NCBI GenBank assembly: GCA_036169595.1
Contig: CM069765.1
Coordinates: 4,060,001-4,124,000 of the forward strand
Origin: Dictyostelium firmibasis
Taxonomy: Eukaryota; Evosea; Eumycetozoa; Dictyosteliales; Dictyosteliaceae
Direction: 5' to 3'
Length of the DNA: 64,000 bases
Position 1 is the stretch's first letter; each line of letters starts with the position of its first letter. A program made the translations under genes and the position numbers. Below the pieces are notes generated by a model. The model worked only from the letters and a program-made list of their open reading frames with translations, did not search any database and had not been told where the DNA came from. Below are positions 1 to 17,088 of this stretch, piece after piece.

Positions 1-490
1 TATTATTATTTAAAATATATGAATTCTTCCATGCCAATATTTGGATCCAGAAATTGTCAAATTAAGTCAAGATCTTGACTTAATTTGCCAATTTCTTTAA
101 ATTTAATGTTGTTTTTTCAATTGTTGCCATTTATAGAAAAATAAAATTGGTTGGAATTTTAAATAAATAAAATTTGAAATGAAGTGCCAAATAAACAAAA
201 ATTTTAATTTAAATTTTAATTTTATTTATTTTTTATTTTTTTTTATTTTTTTATTTTTTTTTAATTTTTGTTATATAAAATTATATTAAAATAATATTCG
301 AATACAGAAACGATTTTTCTTAAATAAAAATTGCTCATTTCTTCTGTGTGCAAAAATTTTTCCCTTTTCAAAATAAAAACTTTCCCAATTTTAAGTTTTA
401 AAGCTCGAAAAAAAAAAATAAATCGAAAAATTAAAATGGAGTGTTGTAAAATTTCTATTTTTTTATTTTTTTTTGTTTAATATTTAAAAA
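1..490. other. Intergenic AT-rich region, left edge
   Basis: There is no gene I can support here. The stretch is mostly A/T runs upstream of the EGF/TIG gene. The only structured element is a long inverted repeat near the left edge, listed separately. Confidence 0.7.
49..96. repeat. 48-bp near-perfect palindrome
   Basis: Two 24-base arms meet at the centre between positions 72 and 73, around an AGATCT core. They are reverse complements except for one mismatched pair (57 against 88). The inner 30 bases are a perfect palindrome. It contains G and C at positions where the flanks are almost pure A/T. It could fold as a hairpin or be the end of a degraded element. No coding gene overlaps it. Confidence 0.85.
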
Positions 491-2125
491 ATGAAATGGG
501 TTTTACTTATAATATTATTTTTGTTCGAGACAATTAATTGTATAAATTTGCAACCATCCGAATGTAAGAAAAGTTTAAAAAAATAAAAAAAAAAAAAAAA
601 AAAAAAAAAACTAACCATTATTCCCCAAATCTTAATACAGCCTCAATTAAACAAACTAATATACAATGTAACCCAACTGATTGTAATAGTAATGGTGTCT
701 GTGATACCATTAATGGTGTTTGTATTTGTAGCAGCAGTTGGTTAACAATTAACAATAACATTTGTACAATTGCAATACATAACATATCATCAACTTCAAA
801 AGTTTTCTCAGATACAGGAGGTAATATAACTCTATATGGATTTTTTGGCTCAATTAATAATAACCCTCAACTATTATTTAATAATCAATCATTAACAATT
901 ATTTCCATAAGTAATAGTTATATCCAAACATCAATTCCTCCAGGTGATGGTTTGGTGAAAATAACTTTTATTCAAAATAATGTAAGATGGAGCGGTACAT
1001 TTTCACCATACAATGTAAAACTTTTATGTCCTAATAACTGTGGTGGTCCAAATCAAGGTTCATGTAATATTTTGACAGGCGAATGTGTATGTGAAAATTA
1101 TTTTATAGGTTTCGATTGTCATCCATCACCTAATGTCGAATTACCACCATCAACAACAGAAATAGGTTCAACAGGTTCAACAACAATTACAAACGAACAA
1201 ACTGCATTCAAAATTTCAATTCAATCAGTTGTTGAAATTGATTTCAATGGTAATGAAATCGATAGTTCATTAATTAAATTACAAGGTAATTGGACATATA
1301 ATAAAAACAAATCAATATCAACATTTAATAGAACAATTGATTCAACAACAACAACAACAACAGCAGCAGCAGCAGCAGCAAAAATAACATTCATTTTAAC
1401 AATTGAAGAAGTAATTGATAATGATAAATTATTCACATTTGCAGATAATACATTTACAGTTAAAAAAGGTGGCATTAAAATGTCATTATCAATTTCAAAT
1501 TGGAATTATCGTAGTAATTTAAACACACTCAGAGTTAAGATGTTATCAGATATTATCATTGATGATACCAAAAACATCAATACATGTAATGATAATAGTG
1601 AATCATTTATTGAATCATCATCAAATAGTAATGATTTGATTGGTAATTTAAATTATCTTAAATTTTCATACAATGGTAAAATTCTTCAAGGTAGATTTCA
1701 AAATAAAATGTTATCAGATGGAAGACCAACTACAACTTTAACAAATTTAATTTCAAAAAGTGAAAATCAAATAATAATCGCTTTAAATTTACCACATTGT
1801 ATTGAATGTTTATTAGATCCTGATTTCTCTGTTTTAGGTATGTAATTTTCTTTCTCTAAAATTCAACTGAAAAAAAAAAAATCAGGGAGTTCTAATTTTT
1901 TTATTAATTTTTTTTTTTTTTCAATTAGTGAGTCCAAATTTTAACTCATCAACATCTTGTATTTCAAATGGAAACAATGATAAAGCATGGTTAATTCCAG
2001 TGGCTGTTGTTGTACCTGTAGTAGGATTAACAATAATAATAATTATCATTTCTATTATTGCAAAGAAAAACAGTACAACTATTAAAATTATAGTAAAAGG
2101 TATTGGTATGAAAAGAATGCCATAG
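491..2125 (+). CDS. ComC-like EGF/TIG-domain membrane protein
   Basis: Three exons (491-563, 641-1837, 1929-2125) give 488 aa. Both introns are phase 1 with GTAAG/CAG and GTATG/TAG ends. The protein opens with a hydrophobic signal peptide (about residues 1-18). A Cys-rich EGF-like repeat with CNSNGVC follows, then a TIG/IPT-like beta segment, then a second EGF-like repeat (CGGPNQGSC...CVCENYF). Next comes a long beta-rich Asn/Thr region with a Thr6-Ala6 run, resembling the segment after the EGF repeats of Dictyostelium ComC proteins. The last exon encodes a strong transmembrane helix followed by a short basic cytoplasmic tail ending KGIGMKRMP. This layout indicates a type I surface protein, probably for cell recognition or adhesion. 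Family assignment is from architecture; the individual gene is not recognised. Confidence 0.82.
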
Positions 2126-2948
2126 TTTTTACACAACTCAAACTTGTAACAAATTGGAGCATTGAAAGAAGATTGTTTAGAGTATTAGCAAAACAAGTTT
2201 GTTTAAATGCCAAATTTTTTTGTTTATCATTTTAATAAAATAAATTATATAAATTTAATTCCAAACAATTTTATTTTTTTAGACATTTTAAAAAAAAAAT
2301 TTTATTTATAAATTTTTTTATTAATTAAAAAAAAGGGTTGGTTTGGTTTTTTTTTTTTTTATTTAACTCAAACAACAAATTTAAAAAAAAAAGTAGGTTT
2401 TAGTTAAATTATTTTTTTTCTTTTTTTTTTGTTTTTTCAGACGTTTGAATGTGTCAAATTAACCCTCAATTTCGTCTCTGGTGTTATTCTCATATCTTGA
2501 TGGTGATGTCATTCTGGCTGGTACTCATAAATTAGTTGACGATTTACAATCTTAGTTTTAAGTAATGCAAATATCATCATTGGTTTAACCTCAACTGGTG
2601 ACAAAGATAATGATGAAATTTATGATAGTGAAAACGATAATAATGATGATTGTGATGATGGTGATAATGATAATGATGACAATAATAATGGTGATAATGG
2701 TGGGGGATTTTTAAAATTCAAAAGTTTCCTTTTTTTTATTTTTATTTTATTTTAAATTTTTCCAAAATATAACTTTAAAGGATGCCTAAAAAAGAAACCT
2801 GGTTTATAATAGGGGTTTTTGTTCTTTCCACAAATACTATATCTTTAATAGTAGAGGATTAATTGTTATCTATATTTAAAAAAAAATCTATTTCTAAAAA
2901 AAATAGTATCTACTCTTATTAACAAAAATAAAAACTCCTATTTATCAT
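2126..2948. other. Convergent intergenic region with possible relic
   Basis: This lies between the 3' ends of the EGF/TIG gene and the PARP gene. Most of it is A/T runs. Positions about 2440-2700 are richer in G and C and have coding-like codons in short stretches, e.g. GDVILAGTHKLVDDLQ followed by a stop. An Asp/Asn-rich GAT-repeat stretch follows. No intact reading frame is present. Confidence 0.5.
2436..2705 (+). pseudogene. Possible decayed gene fragment, unknown family
   Basis: The stretch stands out by base composition from the surrounding A/T runs. Short peptide-like segments occur in different frames (KLTLNFVSGVILI, then GDVILAGTHKLVDDLQ, then an Asp/Asn-rich run), each ended by stops. 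This fits a degenerate host gene or 3' exon remnant, but no family is recognisable. Confidence 0.25.
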
Positions 2949-4250
<1,302 letters not shown>

Positions 4251-4540
4251 TCTCTTTGTTTGATAATCTATAAATATATAAAGCACTAATAATTCCAACT
4301 ATTTATAATTTTTAGTTTTTAGTTTTTAGTTTTTAGTTTTTAGTTTCTTTACATACATAGGTTTTGTCCACGTTAATGGCGTGAAAAACAAATAAAAAAT
4401 TATGAAAAAAATTAGAAGAAAATAAAAAAAAAGCTCATTTTTTTGGGAACAAAACTCAAAAAAAAAAAAATAATAAAATAAAAATAAATTTAATACAAAT
4501 AAAAAAAATGACAAGAAGTTCAAATTGTAATAAATAAAGT

Positions 4541-4572
<32 letters not shown>

Positions 4573-4618
4573 AGGGAAAAAATAAAAAAAATTTATTATC
4601 TTAAATAATTATTAAAAT

Positions 4619-4651
<33 letters not shown>

Positions 4652-5143
4652 CTTTTTTTTTTTTTCACTTTAAATCTTTTAAAATTCAAATGTATAGAAG
4701 TTAAATCCCAAAAAGAAATTGAAAAAAAAAAAAAAAAAATTTCAAATAAAATTAAATAAATTTTAAAATAAAATAAAATAAAATAAAGTTTCCATACCAT
4801 TTTTTTTTTTTTTTTTTTTAATAACTCACCCCACAACCATCAAATTCAAATAAAATATTTTGATTTTTTTTTTTTGGGTTTTTTTTTAAAATTTTTTTTT
4901 TTTTTGGTGAATTGGATTATAAAATCATTATTTTTTTTTTTTTTTCTTCATTATTCATATTTGTAGGTGTGAAATTCTAAAATATTTTATATTAATTTTT
5001 ACACTTTTATTTTTTTATATATTTATTTTTTTTTTTTATTATAAAACTAAAATTTTTTTTAATTTATATTTTTTAATTAAATTCTATAAATAGATTTTTT
5101 TTTTTTTTCAAAATTTTAAATAGAAAAAAAAATAATAGGCAAA
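4251..5143. other. Divergent promoter region, PARP / fimbrin
   Basis: This 0.9-kb A/T-rich stretch separates two divergent genes, so both promoters should lie here. It holds many T or A runs of 10-30 bases and five tandem copies of a TTTTTAG-type heptamer at about 4312-4346. An (AT)n stretch lies at about 4554-4569. I see no conserved regulatory motif beyond the usual dictyostelid oligo-dT. Confidence 0.6.
4312..4346. repeat. Tandem TTTTTAG heptamer repeat
   Basis: Five consecutive copies of a seven-base TTTTTAG unit lie about 60 bases upstream of the PARP start codon. It is a short local tandem repeat in the likely 5' UTR or promoter. Confidence 0.8.
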
Positions 5144-7061
5144 ATGTCAAATTTTAGTGCATCAGAAATTGCAGAATTCAGAGCAAGTTTCGCTCAATTC
5201 GATGAGAATGGTGATGGTCAAATCAGCGCATTAGAATTACAAAAGATTTTAACTAAATGTGGTGAAAAAGTAACTGGTGTTGAAGTTAGAGATATGATAA
5301 AAGAAGTTGATACTGATGGTAATGGTTCAATCGATTTCAATGAATTCCTCCAAGTTATGCAAAAATCAAGACAACATTCAGCCAATGCTTCACCAGCATT
5401 TGCATCTGCAGTAAAGAAAGTTGGTGCTGTTAATACCATTGGTGGTTATTCAGGTTCAACCGCTTCTGGTGTACAACATTCATATTCTGATGAAGAGAAA
5501 GTTGCTTACATTGATTGGATTAACAATTGTTTAGCTAAAGATGCTGATCTTAAATCAAAATTACCAATTTCTGAGAATGGTGATGCATTCTTTGTTGCAT
5601 GTAATGATGGTCTCTTATTATGTAAATTAATAAATGATGCTGTTCCAGATACAATTGATGGTAAGTTTTAATAATTATAAACTATTATTTATTTAATAAA
5701 TATTAACTTTTTTTTTGTTTTATTTTTTTTTTAATTATTTAATAGAACGTGTTTTAAATAAAAAGAATCTAAATGCATTCCGTATTAATGAAAATCAAGT
5801 ACTTTGTATTAATTCTGCAAAAGCAATTGGTTGTAATGTTGTTAATATTGGTGCAGGTGATTTAGTTGAAGGTAGAGCACATTTAATTATGGGTTTAACA
5901 TGGCAAATCATTAAGATTGGTTTATTTGCACGTATTAATTTAACCAATCACCCAGAGTTATATCGTCTTTTACAAGATGGTGAAACAATTGAAGATTTAT
6001 TAAAACTTCCAGTTGAAGAGATCTTATTGAGATGGTTCAATTATCATTTGGCAGCAGCTGGTTCACAAAGAAGAGTTAGAAACTTTGCTGGTGATATCAA
6101 AGATTCCGAATGTTATACTATCCTTTTAAAACAAATTGCACCCAAAGATGCTGGAGTTGAAACAAGTGCACTTCAAACATCAAATTTAGAGCAACGTGCA
6201 GTAAAAGTATTGGATAATGCCGATAAGTTAGGTTGTAAGAAATTCCTTAAACCAAAGGATATCGTAAACGGTTTCCAAAAGCTTAATTTAGCATTCGTTG
6301 CAAATCTTTTCAATACTCATCCAGCTTTGGAACCAGTTGCTGATGTTGTTATCATTGAAGAAACTCGTGAAGAAAAGACATTCCGTAATTGGATGAATTC
6401 TTTAGGTGTTGATCCATTTGTAAACAATCTCTATGAAGGTACTTACGATGGTTTAATCTTAATTCAATTATTCGATAAGATTTATCCAGGTCTCGTAGAT
6501 CATAAGAAAGTTAACTATCCACCATACAAAGCTATGGGTGCTGAAATGAAGAAACTCGAAAACTGTAACTACGCAATTCAACTCGGTAAAGATTGTAAAT
6601 ACTCTTTGGTTGGTATTGATGGTAAGAACGTTTATGATAAAAATAAGACCCTCACTCTTTCAATCTTATGGCAATTGATGAGAGGTCATGTCATCTCTAT
6701 CTTAACTGCTCTCTCTGGATCAGGTAAACCAATAGCTGATGCTGATATCGTCAACTGGACAAACTCTAAACTCTCTGCAGCTGGTAAGAAACAAATCTCT
6801 GGTTTCAAAGATTCTTCAATAGCTACTGGTATCCCAATTTTAGATGTCATTGAAGCTGTTAGACCAGGTTCTGTAGATTCTAGTTTAGTTGCCACATCTG
6901 GTTCTGAAGCTGATAACTTATTAAATGCTAAACTTGCTGTTTCTACTGCTCGTAAAGTTGGTGCCGTTGTTTTCGCCCTTCCAGAAGATATCGTTGAAGT
7001 TAAACCAAAGATGGTCTTAACACTTTTCGCTTCATTATGGCAAGTTGAAATGACTAAATAA
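5144..7061 (+). CDS. fimA: Fimbrin (plastin), actin-bundling protein
   Basis: Two exons (5144-5660, 5746-7061; phase 1 GTAAGT/TAG intron) give 610 aa, the length I know for D. discoideum fimbrin. Two canonical EF-hands come first: loop 1 at residues 20-31 (DENGDGQISALE) and loop 2 at 56-67 (DTDGNGSIDFNE). Four calponin-homology domains follow from about residue 115 to the end, in two tandem actin-binding units. The recurring CH signatures are visible, such as DGLLLCKLIND and DGLILIQLFDKIYPG. The protein crosslinks actin filaments into bundles in the cortex; calcium binding to the EF-hands weakens bundling in the family. Codon use is strongly biased and GC is higher than in the neighbours, as expected for an abundant protein. 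Convergent with the RPB8 gene. Confidence 0.97.
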
Positions 7062-7498
7062 ATTATTTAATTTATAGTCATCCTTCTATTTATTTTTAGA
7101 CTTAAAAAAAAAAAAAAAATCAAAAATATAAAAAACCCCAAATGTTGTTATAGTAAATAAAATAAAATTCATAGTTTTTTTTTTTATATATCCCTATTCT
7201 TTTAATTTAATGGACTTTATTTTTAAAAAAAAAATCAACAGTCAAGAAAATATATAAATTATCAAGTTTTATTTGCATATTAATGGTAGACGACTCTGGA
7301 GTGAACCAATCTTACCAAACTGTTTTAATAAAAGATCTAATATTCTTTTAAATCAGTTGGACACTGTTATAGAATTTATTGTTTCTGTTGTTTTTGATTG
7401 GTTCTTTATAATAAAAATCACAACATTGATGTACATTTCATAAATTTTTTTTTTTTTTAAAAAAAGTTTTTTTTTTATTTATCGATGTAATATTTGTT
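7062..7498. other. Convergent intergenic region, fimA / RPB8
   Basis: 3'-to-3' spacer of 437 bases. A stretch at about 7280-7435 is less A/T-pure than its flanks but has no open frame, and I recognise no RNA gene in it. Confidence 0.55.
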
Positions 7499-8290
7499 TT
7501 AAGCCTTTTTAATTAATAAATAAATACGAGCATCTAATTCAATACCTGGTAAATATCTTGGATCACCTTGAAGGAGAACCAATAATCCTCCAAATGATGC
7601 AAAAACAGATCTAAATAATTAATAAATTATTTAAAATATATTATTAATATTATTATTATTTTTTTTTTTTTTTGATACAATTCAAAAGGTATGTATCATT
7701 GATATATGATATCATGTGAGTATGAAAGAAATGAATGATTGTATTATAGAAACATGATTAATTGGGGAGGGGAAATATGTGAATAGGAGGTATATATATA
7801 TTTTTTTTTAGAAATCTAAAAACACTTACACTTTAGAAGAAGAGTTTTCTTTTTGATATTTAAAAATTTTACCATACATAACATAATCATATTTATCGGC
7901 TAAAGATGGTTTATTAGTATCATGCAAACCACTATTATCTGATGAACCATCTAAATTTAATGATGATGCTAAAACCATTTTAAATCTTTCATGTCCTAAT
8001 GGATAAATGTGTGTTGCAATATCTATTTGTAAATCCATTTCATAATTTTCGCTATAACATACAAATCTTGAAACTATTAAACAAAAATAACAATAATAAT
8101 AATGATATACATTATGTTAATATCAAAAATAGTATTGTTATATCTTCATTGTCCTTAATTAATTATTATTATTTTATTATCGTCATAATCATTATATCAT
8201 TATCATCGTTGTCCTACCTCTATCGAATTTTTTTCCATCTGGGTCAATTTCTTTTACTTCAAAAGTATCTTCAAAAAGTACAGATGACAT
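7499..8290 (-). CDS. polr2h: RNA polymerase subunit RPB8 (shared by Pol I/II/III)
   Basis: Three exons on the minus strand (8290-8218, 8073-7830, 7610-7499) give 142 aa; animal and yeast homologues are 146-150. The N-terminus MSSVLFEDTFEVKEIDPDGKK is nearly identical to animal RPB8. The joined exons restore the family blocks DRVSRFVCYSENYEMDLQ, YDYVMYGK and SVFASFGGLLVLLQGD, with a C-terminal ARIYLLIKK. RPB8 is an OB-fold-like small subunit common to the three nuclear RNA polymerases. Intron 1 is phase 1 and intron 2 phase 2. The first exon is only 73 coding bases and would be missed by a simple ORF search. It ends convergently with fimbrin. Confidence 0.96.
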
Positions 8291-8747
8291 CTTTAGTTAT
8301 ATATTATTTATGTGTTTGTTTTATTTTTCTTTTTTCTTTATAGAAAAAAAAAGTATGTTTTATATGTATTTTAAAAAAAATCTTTGATTGATTTTTTTTT
8401 TTTATTTATTTATTAATTAATACAAATAATAAATGATCGTTTCGATAAAAAAAAAAAAAAAAAAACAAAAATTAAAAAAAAAAAATTTTCATTGAGCGTT
8501 TTTTTATAAAAAAAAAAATTTGAATATTTTTTACGAAAAACCAACTGCTGAAAAAAAAAAAAAAAAAAATTTAAAAAAAAAAGTCTTATTTTTTTTTTTT
8601 TTTTTTTTTTGGATAATAAACATATTTGACAAATTTGCTATTTTAATAATAATCAATAATAATTTATGTTTTTTACTCTTTTATTTATTATTTTTTTATC
8701 TATAAAACAGTTTTTTTATAATTTTTTTTTTTATTTTTTTTTTTATT
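8291..8747. other. Intergenic A/T-run region
   Basis: Spacer between the 5' end of the RPB8 gene and the 3' end of the AHCY-like gene, both on the minus strand. It contains long A and T homopolymers and no supportable gene. Short frames here are Lys/Phe artefacts. Confidence 0.7.
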
Positions 8748-10238
<1,491 letters not shown>

Positions 10239-11159
10239 TTTTTTTATTTCTTTATATTTTATAATAATAATAATAATAATAAATTAAAATAAAAATGAAA
10301 AATTTTTAAAAAAAAATAATAATAAAAAACAATAAAATAGAAAATAATATTTTTTTTTTTTTTTTGTGAATCTGAGTTTTTTTTATTCATTTTTGGTAAA
10401 TATTTTTATTAATTAATTATTTTAAACATTGTTTTTTCCAATAATAAATTTTTTTTTTTTTTTTTTTTTTTTTACTAAAGCATATTATGGTGAACTGTTT
10501 TTATTTATTTAATTTTTTTCAAAATAAATATTATTGTATTATAATACAGAAAATAAATGGTGGGGCAACTGTAAAAAATGAATTATGATTTATTTATTTT
10601 CTTATTTTTTTAAAATATCTCTTTCCAGATGAATTAATTGGGTAAGAATAAAATAAATAATATATCACACAATATTTTTTTAGTGGTTGAAATTGTTTTT
10701 GTTTTATAGAAAACACACAAGTGAATTATTTTCCCTTTTTTGAATATTTAATATGTGTCTGTTGGTGGGTGAGTAACTAATGTAATTTCATACACTTTTT
10801 TTTATGTTTAGAGTGATAATAAATAAATTATTTTTTATTTGTTTATTAATAAAAAATAAATTAAATAAATTATTTATTATTATTTCATCATGATTATTAT
10901 TTTTAGTATTTTTTTGTTGTAATTATTTTCAAAGTCCTTTAATGGAGTTAAAGTTATATTGGCTGATGTTGATAACATTGATTGTTGTCTTTTAGAATTT
11001 GTTGAGGTTTGATTTACATATTGGTAATATTGGATATAAATTTTTTTATTTTTTTATTTTTTTTTTTTTTTTTTATTTTTTTTTTTTTTTCAATTTTTTT
11101 AAAATTTTTTTTCATTTCTTTCAAAACGAACACTCACCAGTCTAGATATATCAACCAAA
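10239..11159. other. Divergent intergenic region, AHCY-like / NAA50
   Basis: This 0.9-kb spacer holds both promoters. It contains a copy of a dispersed non-coding repeat (about 10484-10830) also found near 24.8-25.2 kb. A coding-like scrap follows at about 10935-11030 (GVKVILADVDNIDCCLLEFVEV then stop). Long T runs precede the NAA50 start codon. Confidence 0.6.
10484..10830. repeat. Dispersed intergenic repeat, copy 1
   Basis: Blocks shared in the same order with about 24797-25235 include a TGAATTATGAT block, CTCTTTCCA(G/A)ATGAA, AATAATATATC, TTAGTGGTTGAAATTG, GAATTATTTTCCCTTTTTTG, and a TTGGTGGGTGA block followed by TTTCATACACTTTTTTTTATG. The left end (TATTATGGTGAACTG at about 10487) also matches the short block repeated around the tgr genes. 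No reading frame is present and no terminal repeats are obvious. Confidence 0.75.
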
Positions 11160-11812
11160 ATGGGCAAAAATTTAATTGAATTAGGAGATTTGACCGATAA
11201 AAATATTGGTCAATTGGTTTTATTAAACAATACCACATTACCAGTTACATATGAAGAAAAATTTTATTCAAAATTATTATCGACTGGTTTTGTTTCAAAA
11301 TTAGGTAAAATATAATACAGTGATAATATAAATGATTTTTTTCACCACCACCACCACCACCACCACCACCAACAACACCAATATTGAATAAAAATTCTCT
11401 ATATATATAATATATTAATAATAGTTTTATATTCATTTCCATAGCATTTTTTAATGATATTATGGTTGGTGCAGTTAGTTGTAGAATCGATCAATCACAA
11501 GTTGAAGGTGAATTACCATCTTTATATATAATGACATTCTGTGTTTTAGCTCAATATAGAAATTTAGGTATTGGTCGTAAATTATTGGAATTCATTGAAG
11601 ACTTATGTAAAACTGATAAATATGATAAAATATCATTACATGTTCAAGTTGGTTCAGATGCAATCGATTTTTATAAAAAATTTGGTTTCACTATCGAATC
11701 AACTATTAATAACTATTATCGTAATATTCAACCAGCTGATTGTTATGTTATGTCAAAAAAAATGACATCAACTGATGAGGAAAAAAAAGAGGATAATACT
11801 AAACAAGAATAA
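11160..11812 (+). CDS. naa50: N-alpha-acetyltransferase 50 (NAA50/San)
   Basis: Two exons (11160-11304, 11445-11812; phase 1 intron) give 170 aa. The start MGKNLIELGDLTDKNIGQL and the segment PVTYEEKFYSKLL match the NAA50 N-terminus. The splice restores KLAFFNDIMVGAVSCRID. The GNAT acetyl-CoA loop reads RNLGIG (QxxGxG-type). Downstream LYIMTF, LHVQVGSDAIDFYKKFGF and NNYYRNIQPADCYVM are family blocks. NAA50 acetylates N-terminal Met of selected proteins and works with the NatA complex; in animals it is needed for sister-chromatid cohesion. The acidic, Lys-rich last 20 residues are outside the conserved fold. The intron contains a CAC repeat (about 11342-11371), odd in such AT-rich introns. Confidence 0.95.
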
Positions 11813-11940
11813 ATAAAAAAAAAATATAAAAAAAAAAATAAAATGAAAAAAATAATAAGCAAATGTTAATTTTTTTTTTTTTTTTTTTATAATATCAATA
11901 AAAAAAAAAACAAACTAAAAAATAATAAATTATAATAGTA

Positions 11941-11989
<49 letters not shown>

Positions 11990-12016
11990 TTAAAAAATAG
12001 TAAAAAACAATATCGA

Positions 12017-12061
<45 letters not shown>

Positions 12062-12486
12062 GTAAATGTTACAATGAACACCAAATAGTTTTTAAAAAAT
12101 AAAAATAGAGATAATCTAAAAAGTTTTTTCTTTTTTTTTTTTTTGAAAAAAAAAAAATTCCACATCAAAAAGTCTTTTTTTTTTTAAAATAAAAATGTGT
12201 TTTTTTTTTTTTTAACCATTTTTTTCTTTGATCGGTTGAGTTGTGAGAAATTGTGATGAGTTGATCAGTAATGTGAATTAAAAAAAAAAAAATGAAAAAA
12301 AAATAAAATAAAATAAAAAAAAAAAAATCTTTTTTTTTGAAATTTTGATTTTTATAAAATTTTTTTTTTTTCTCCAAAAAAAACCACCAATTTAATTTGT
12401 AGTTAATATATATATAATACCTTTTACTTATATATTACATTTATTCCATCCATTTTTTTTTTTTCCTACATACACACATATATATA
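11813..12486. other. Intergenic region with AAT repeats
   Basis: Spacer between NAA50 and the EF-hand gene, both on the plus strand. Two AAT microsatellites lie at about 11937-11990 and 12016-12061. A less A/T-pure patch at about 12225-12282 has several GTTGA/GTGA words and may be promoter sequence for the downstream gene. No gene seen. Confidence 0.6.
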
Positions 12487-15526
<3,040 letters not shown>

Positions 15527-16074
15527 ATCTTATGTTAATTGGTGGTTAAAATTTGCGAATTTTTTTTTTTTCTTTTTTATATATATATATTTTTTTTATT
15601 TGTTTAACTTCATCTTTATAAATAAGTCGATATTAGATTCTCTCTTTCTCTCTTTCTCTCTCAAAAATAAAATCATAAAAATAAAAATAGTTATTTTGTA
15701 CCCCCCCCTTTTAATCAAATATATATAAACCTTTTTAATTTTTTATATTATTTTATTTTATTTTATTTATTTAAATTATTTTTCTCTGAGAAATGAAAAT
15801 ATTTTTTTTTATTTTTTTTTATTTTTATTTTTTCATTTTTAGGAAATTGTTTACCTCTTGATTATTTTAAAAGTAATATTTTTGACATAACCATGCCCAA
15901 AAAAAATAAAATTAAATAAAAATAAATCTTTTTTTTTTTTATTTTTATTTTTTTTTTTTTTTATGTTGGGGAAATTCACGAAAAATTTAAATATCTTTTT
16001 TTTTTTTTATTATTTTTTTTTTTTTTTTAATAAGTTCCTCTTTTTTTATTTTTAATATCTTTACTATAAATAAA
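15527..16074. other. Intergenic A/T-run region
   Basis: 3' flank of the EF-hand gene and 5' flank of the CRAL-TRIO gene. It contains a CTCTCTTTCTCT pyrimidine stretch (about 15638-15662), a C7 run at about 15702-15708 and multiple T runs. No gene seen. Confidence 0.65.
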
Positions 16075-16925
16075 ATGAGCGAAACTAAAGAATTTGATAT
16101 TTTAATTGGTCTTACAAATGAAGAATTGGAAGCATTGGCAAAATTAAAAGAATTTTCAATTTGCAAAGGTTTGTAATTTTTTTTTTTTTTTTTTTTTTAA
16201 CCCACACCACCAATACTAAAAAATATATATATATATTTATATCATTAATATTAATATTAGATATTAGAGATGAGTTACTTTTAGTATTTTTATTTTCAAA
16301 GAAATTAAATGTTGAAGAAGTACATGAAGTAATTAAAAACAATTTATTTGTAAGAGAACAATTAGGGATTAGTTTCCCAGTTGTTAAACATCAAGTAAAT
16401 TCTGAATTAGCAAAGAAAGCAAGTGTTTTTCATATTAAAGGATATACAGATCGTCAAGGTAGAGCGATATCTTATTTACATCCATCAAAAGTTAGACCTA
16501 AAGATTACACATTTAAAGAGTATATGACATTTCTATTTTGGTCACAAGATCAATGTGTTCATGAACCACCACCAATTCATAGAGCTGGTTTAACAATCAT
16601 TGAAGATTTAGATAAAGTTTCAATATTTAAACATTTTGATTCTAGATTAAATGATTTCCTTAAAAAACATAATATTAAAGATATGCAAAATGTTTTCATT
16701 GGTAGAATTCAAAAAATTTATATTATAAATCCACCTTGGTTATTAAAACCATTATTATCATTTGCTAGAACTTTTATGAAGAATAAAATCATTTCAAGAG
16801 TTGAAATATGTAAAAGAGATTATATATTTACAGATATTGATCAATCTCAAGTTTTATTTGAATATGGTGGTACATTAGATATAACTTATGCTGATTATTT
16901 TGATTCATTACCATCAAATTATTAA
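16075..16925 (+). CDS. CRAL-TRIO (Sec14-like) lipid-transfer protein
   Basis: Two exons (16075-16168, 16261-16925; phase 1) give 252 aa. An N-terminal helical segment (MSETKEFDILIGLTNEEL) leads into the lipid-binding fold. Visible CRAL-TRIO marks are DRQGRAISYLHPSK, IGRIQKIYIINPPWLLKPLL, NKIISRVEICKRD and the family-typical LFEYGGTLD. The domain binds a phospholipid, phosphoinositide or similar hydrophobic ligand in the cytosol and exchanges it between membranes. The protein is little more than the domain itself. The intron begins GTTTGTAA, the same unusual donor as in two other genes of this window. The exon join was chosen because it gives a frame-preserving KDIRDELL. Confidence 0.9.
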
Positions 16926-17088
16926 AAATAATAATAATAATAAACATTATTAATTGTGTATAATTTCATTTTTACTCAATACTTTAGGTTTATATATTAT
17001 ATAATATCAAAATGTTATTTTTTTTTTTTTTTTTTTTTGTTTTTTTTTTTTTTAATATTATATAATTTTATTTTCTTTACAAATTTAT

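Noticed and set aside
4251-4298. 16-codon upstream extension of the PARP frame
   Set aside because: MELLVLYIFIDYQTKR is unlike any PARP lead-in. The next Met gives a protein-like start.
8520-8705. Small Lys/Phe-rich frames in A/T runs
   Set aside because: Pure homopolymer translation with no codon or motif support; the same holds for similar frames throughout the spacers.
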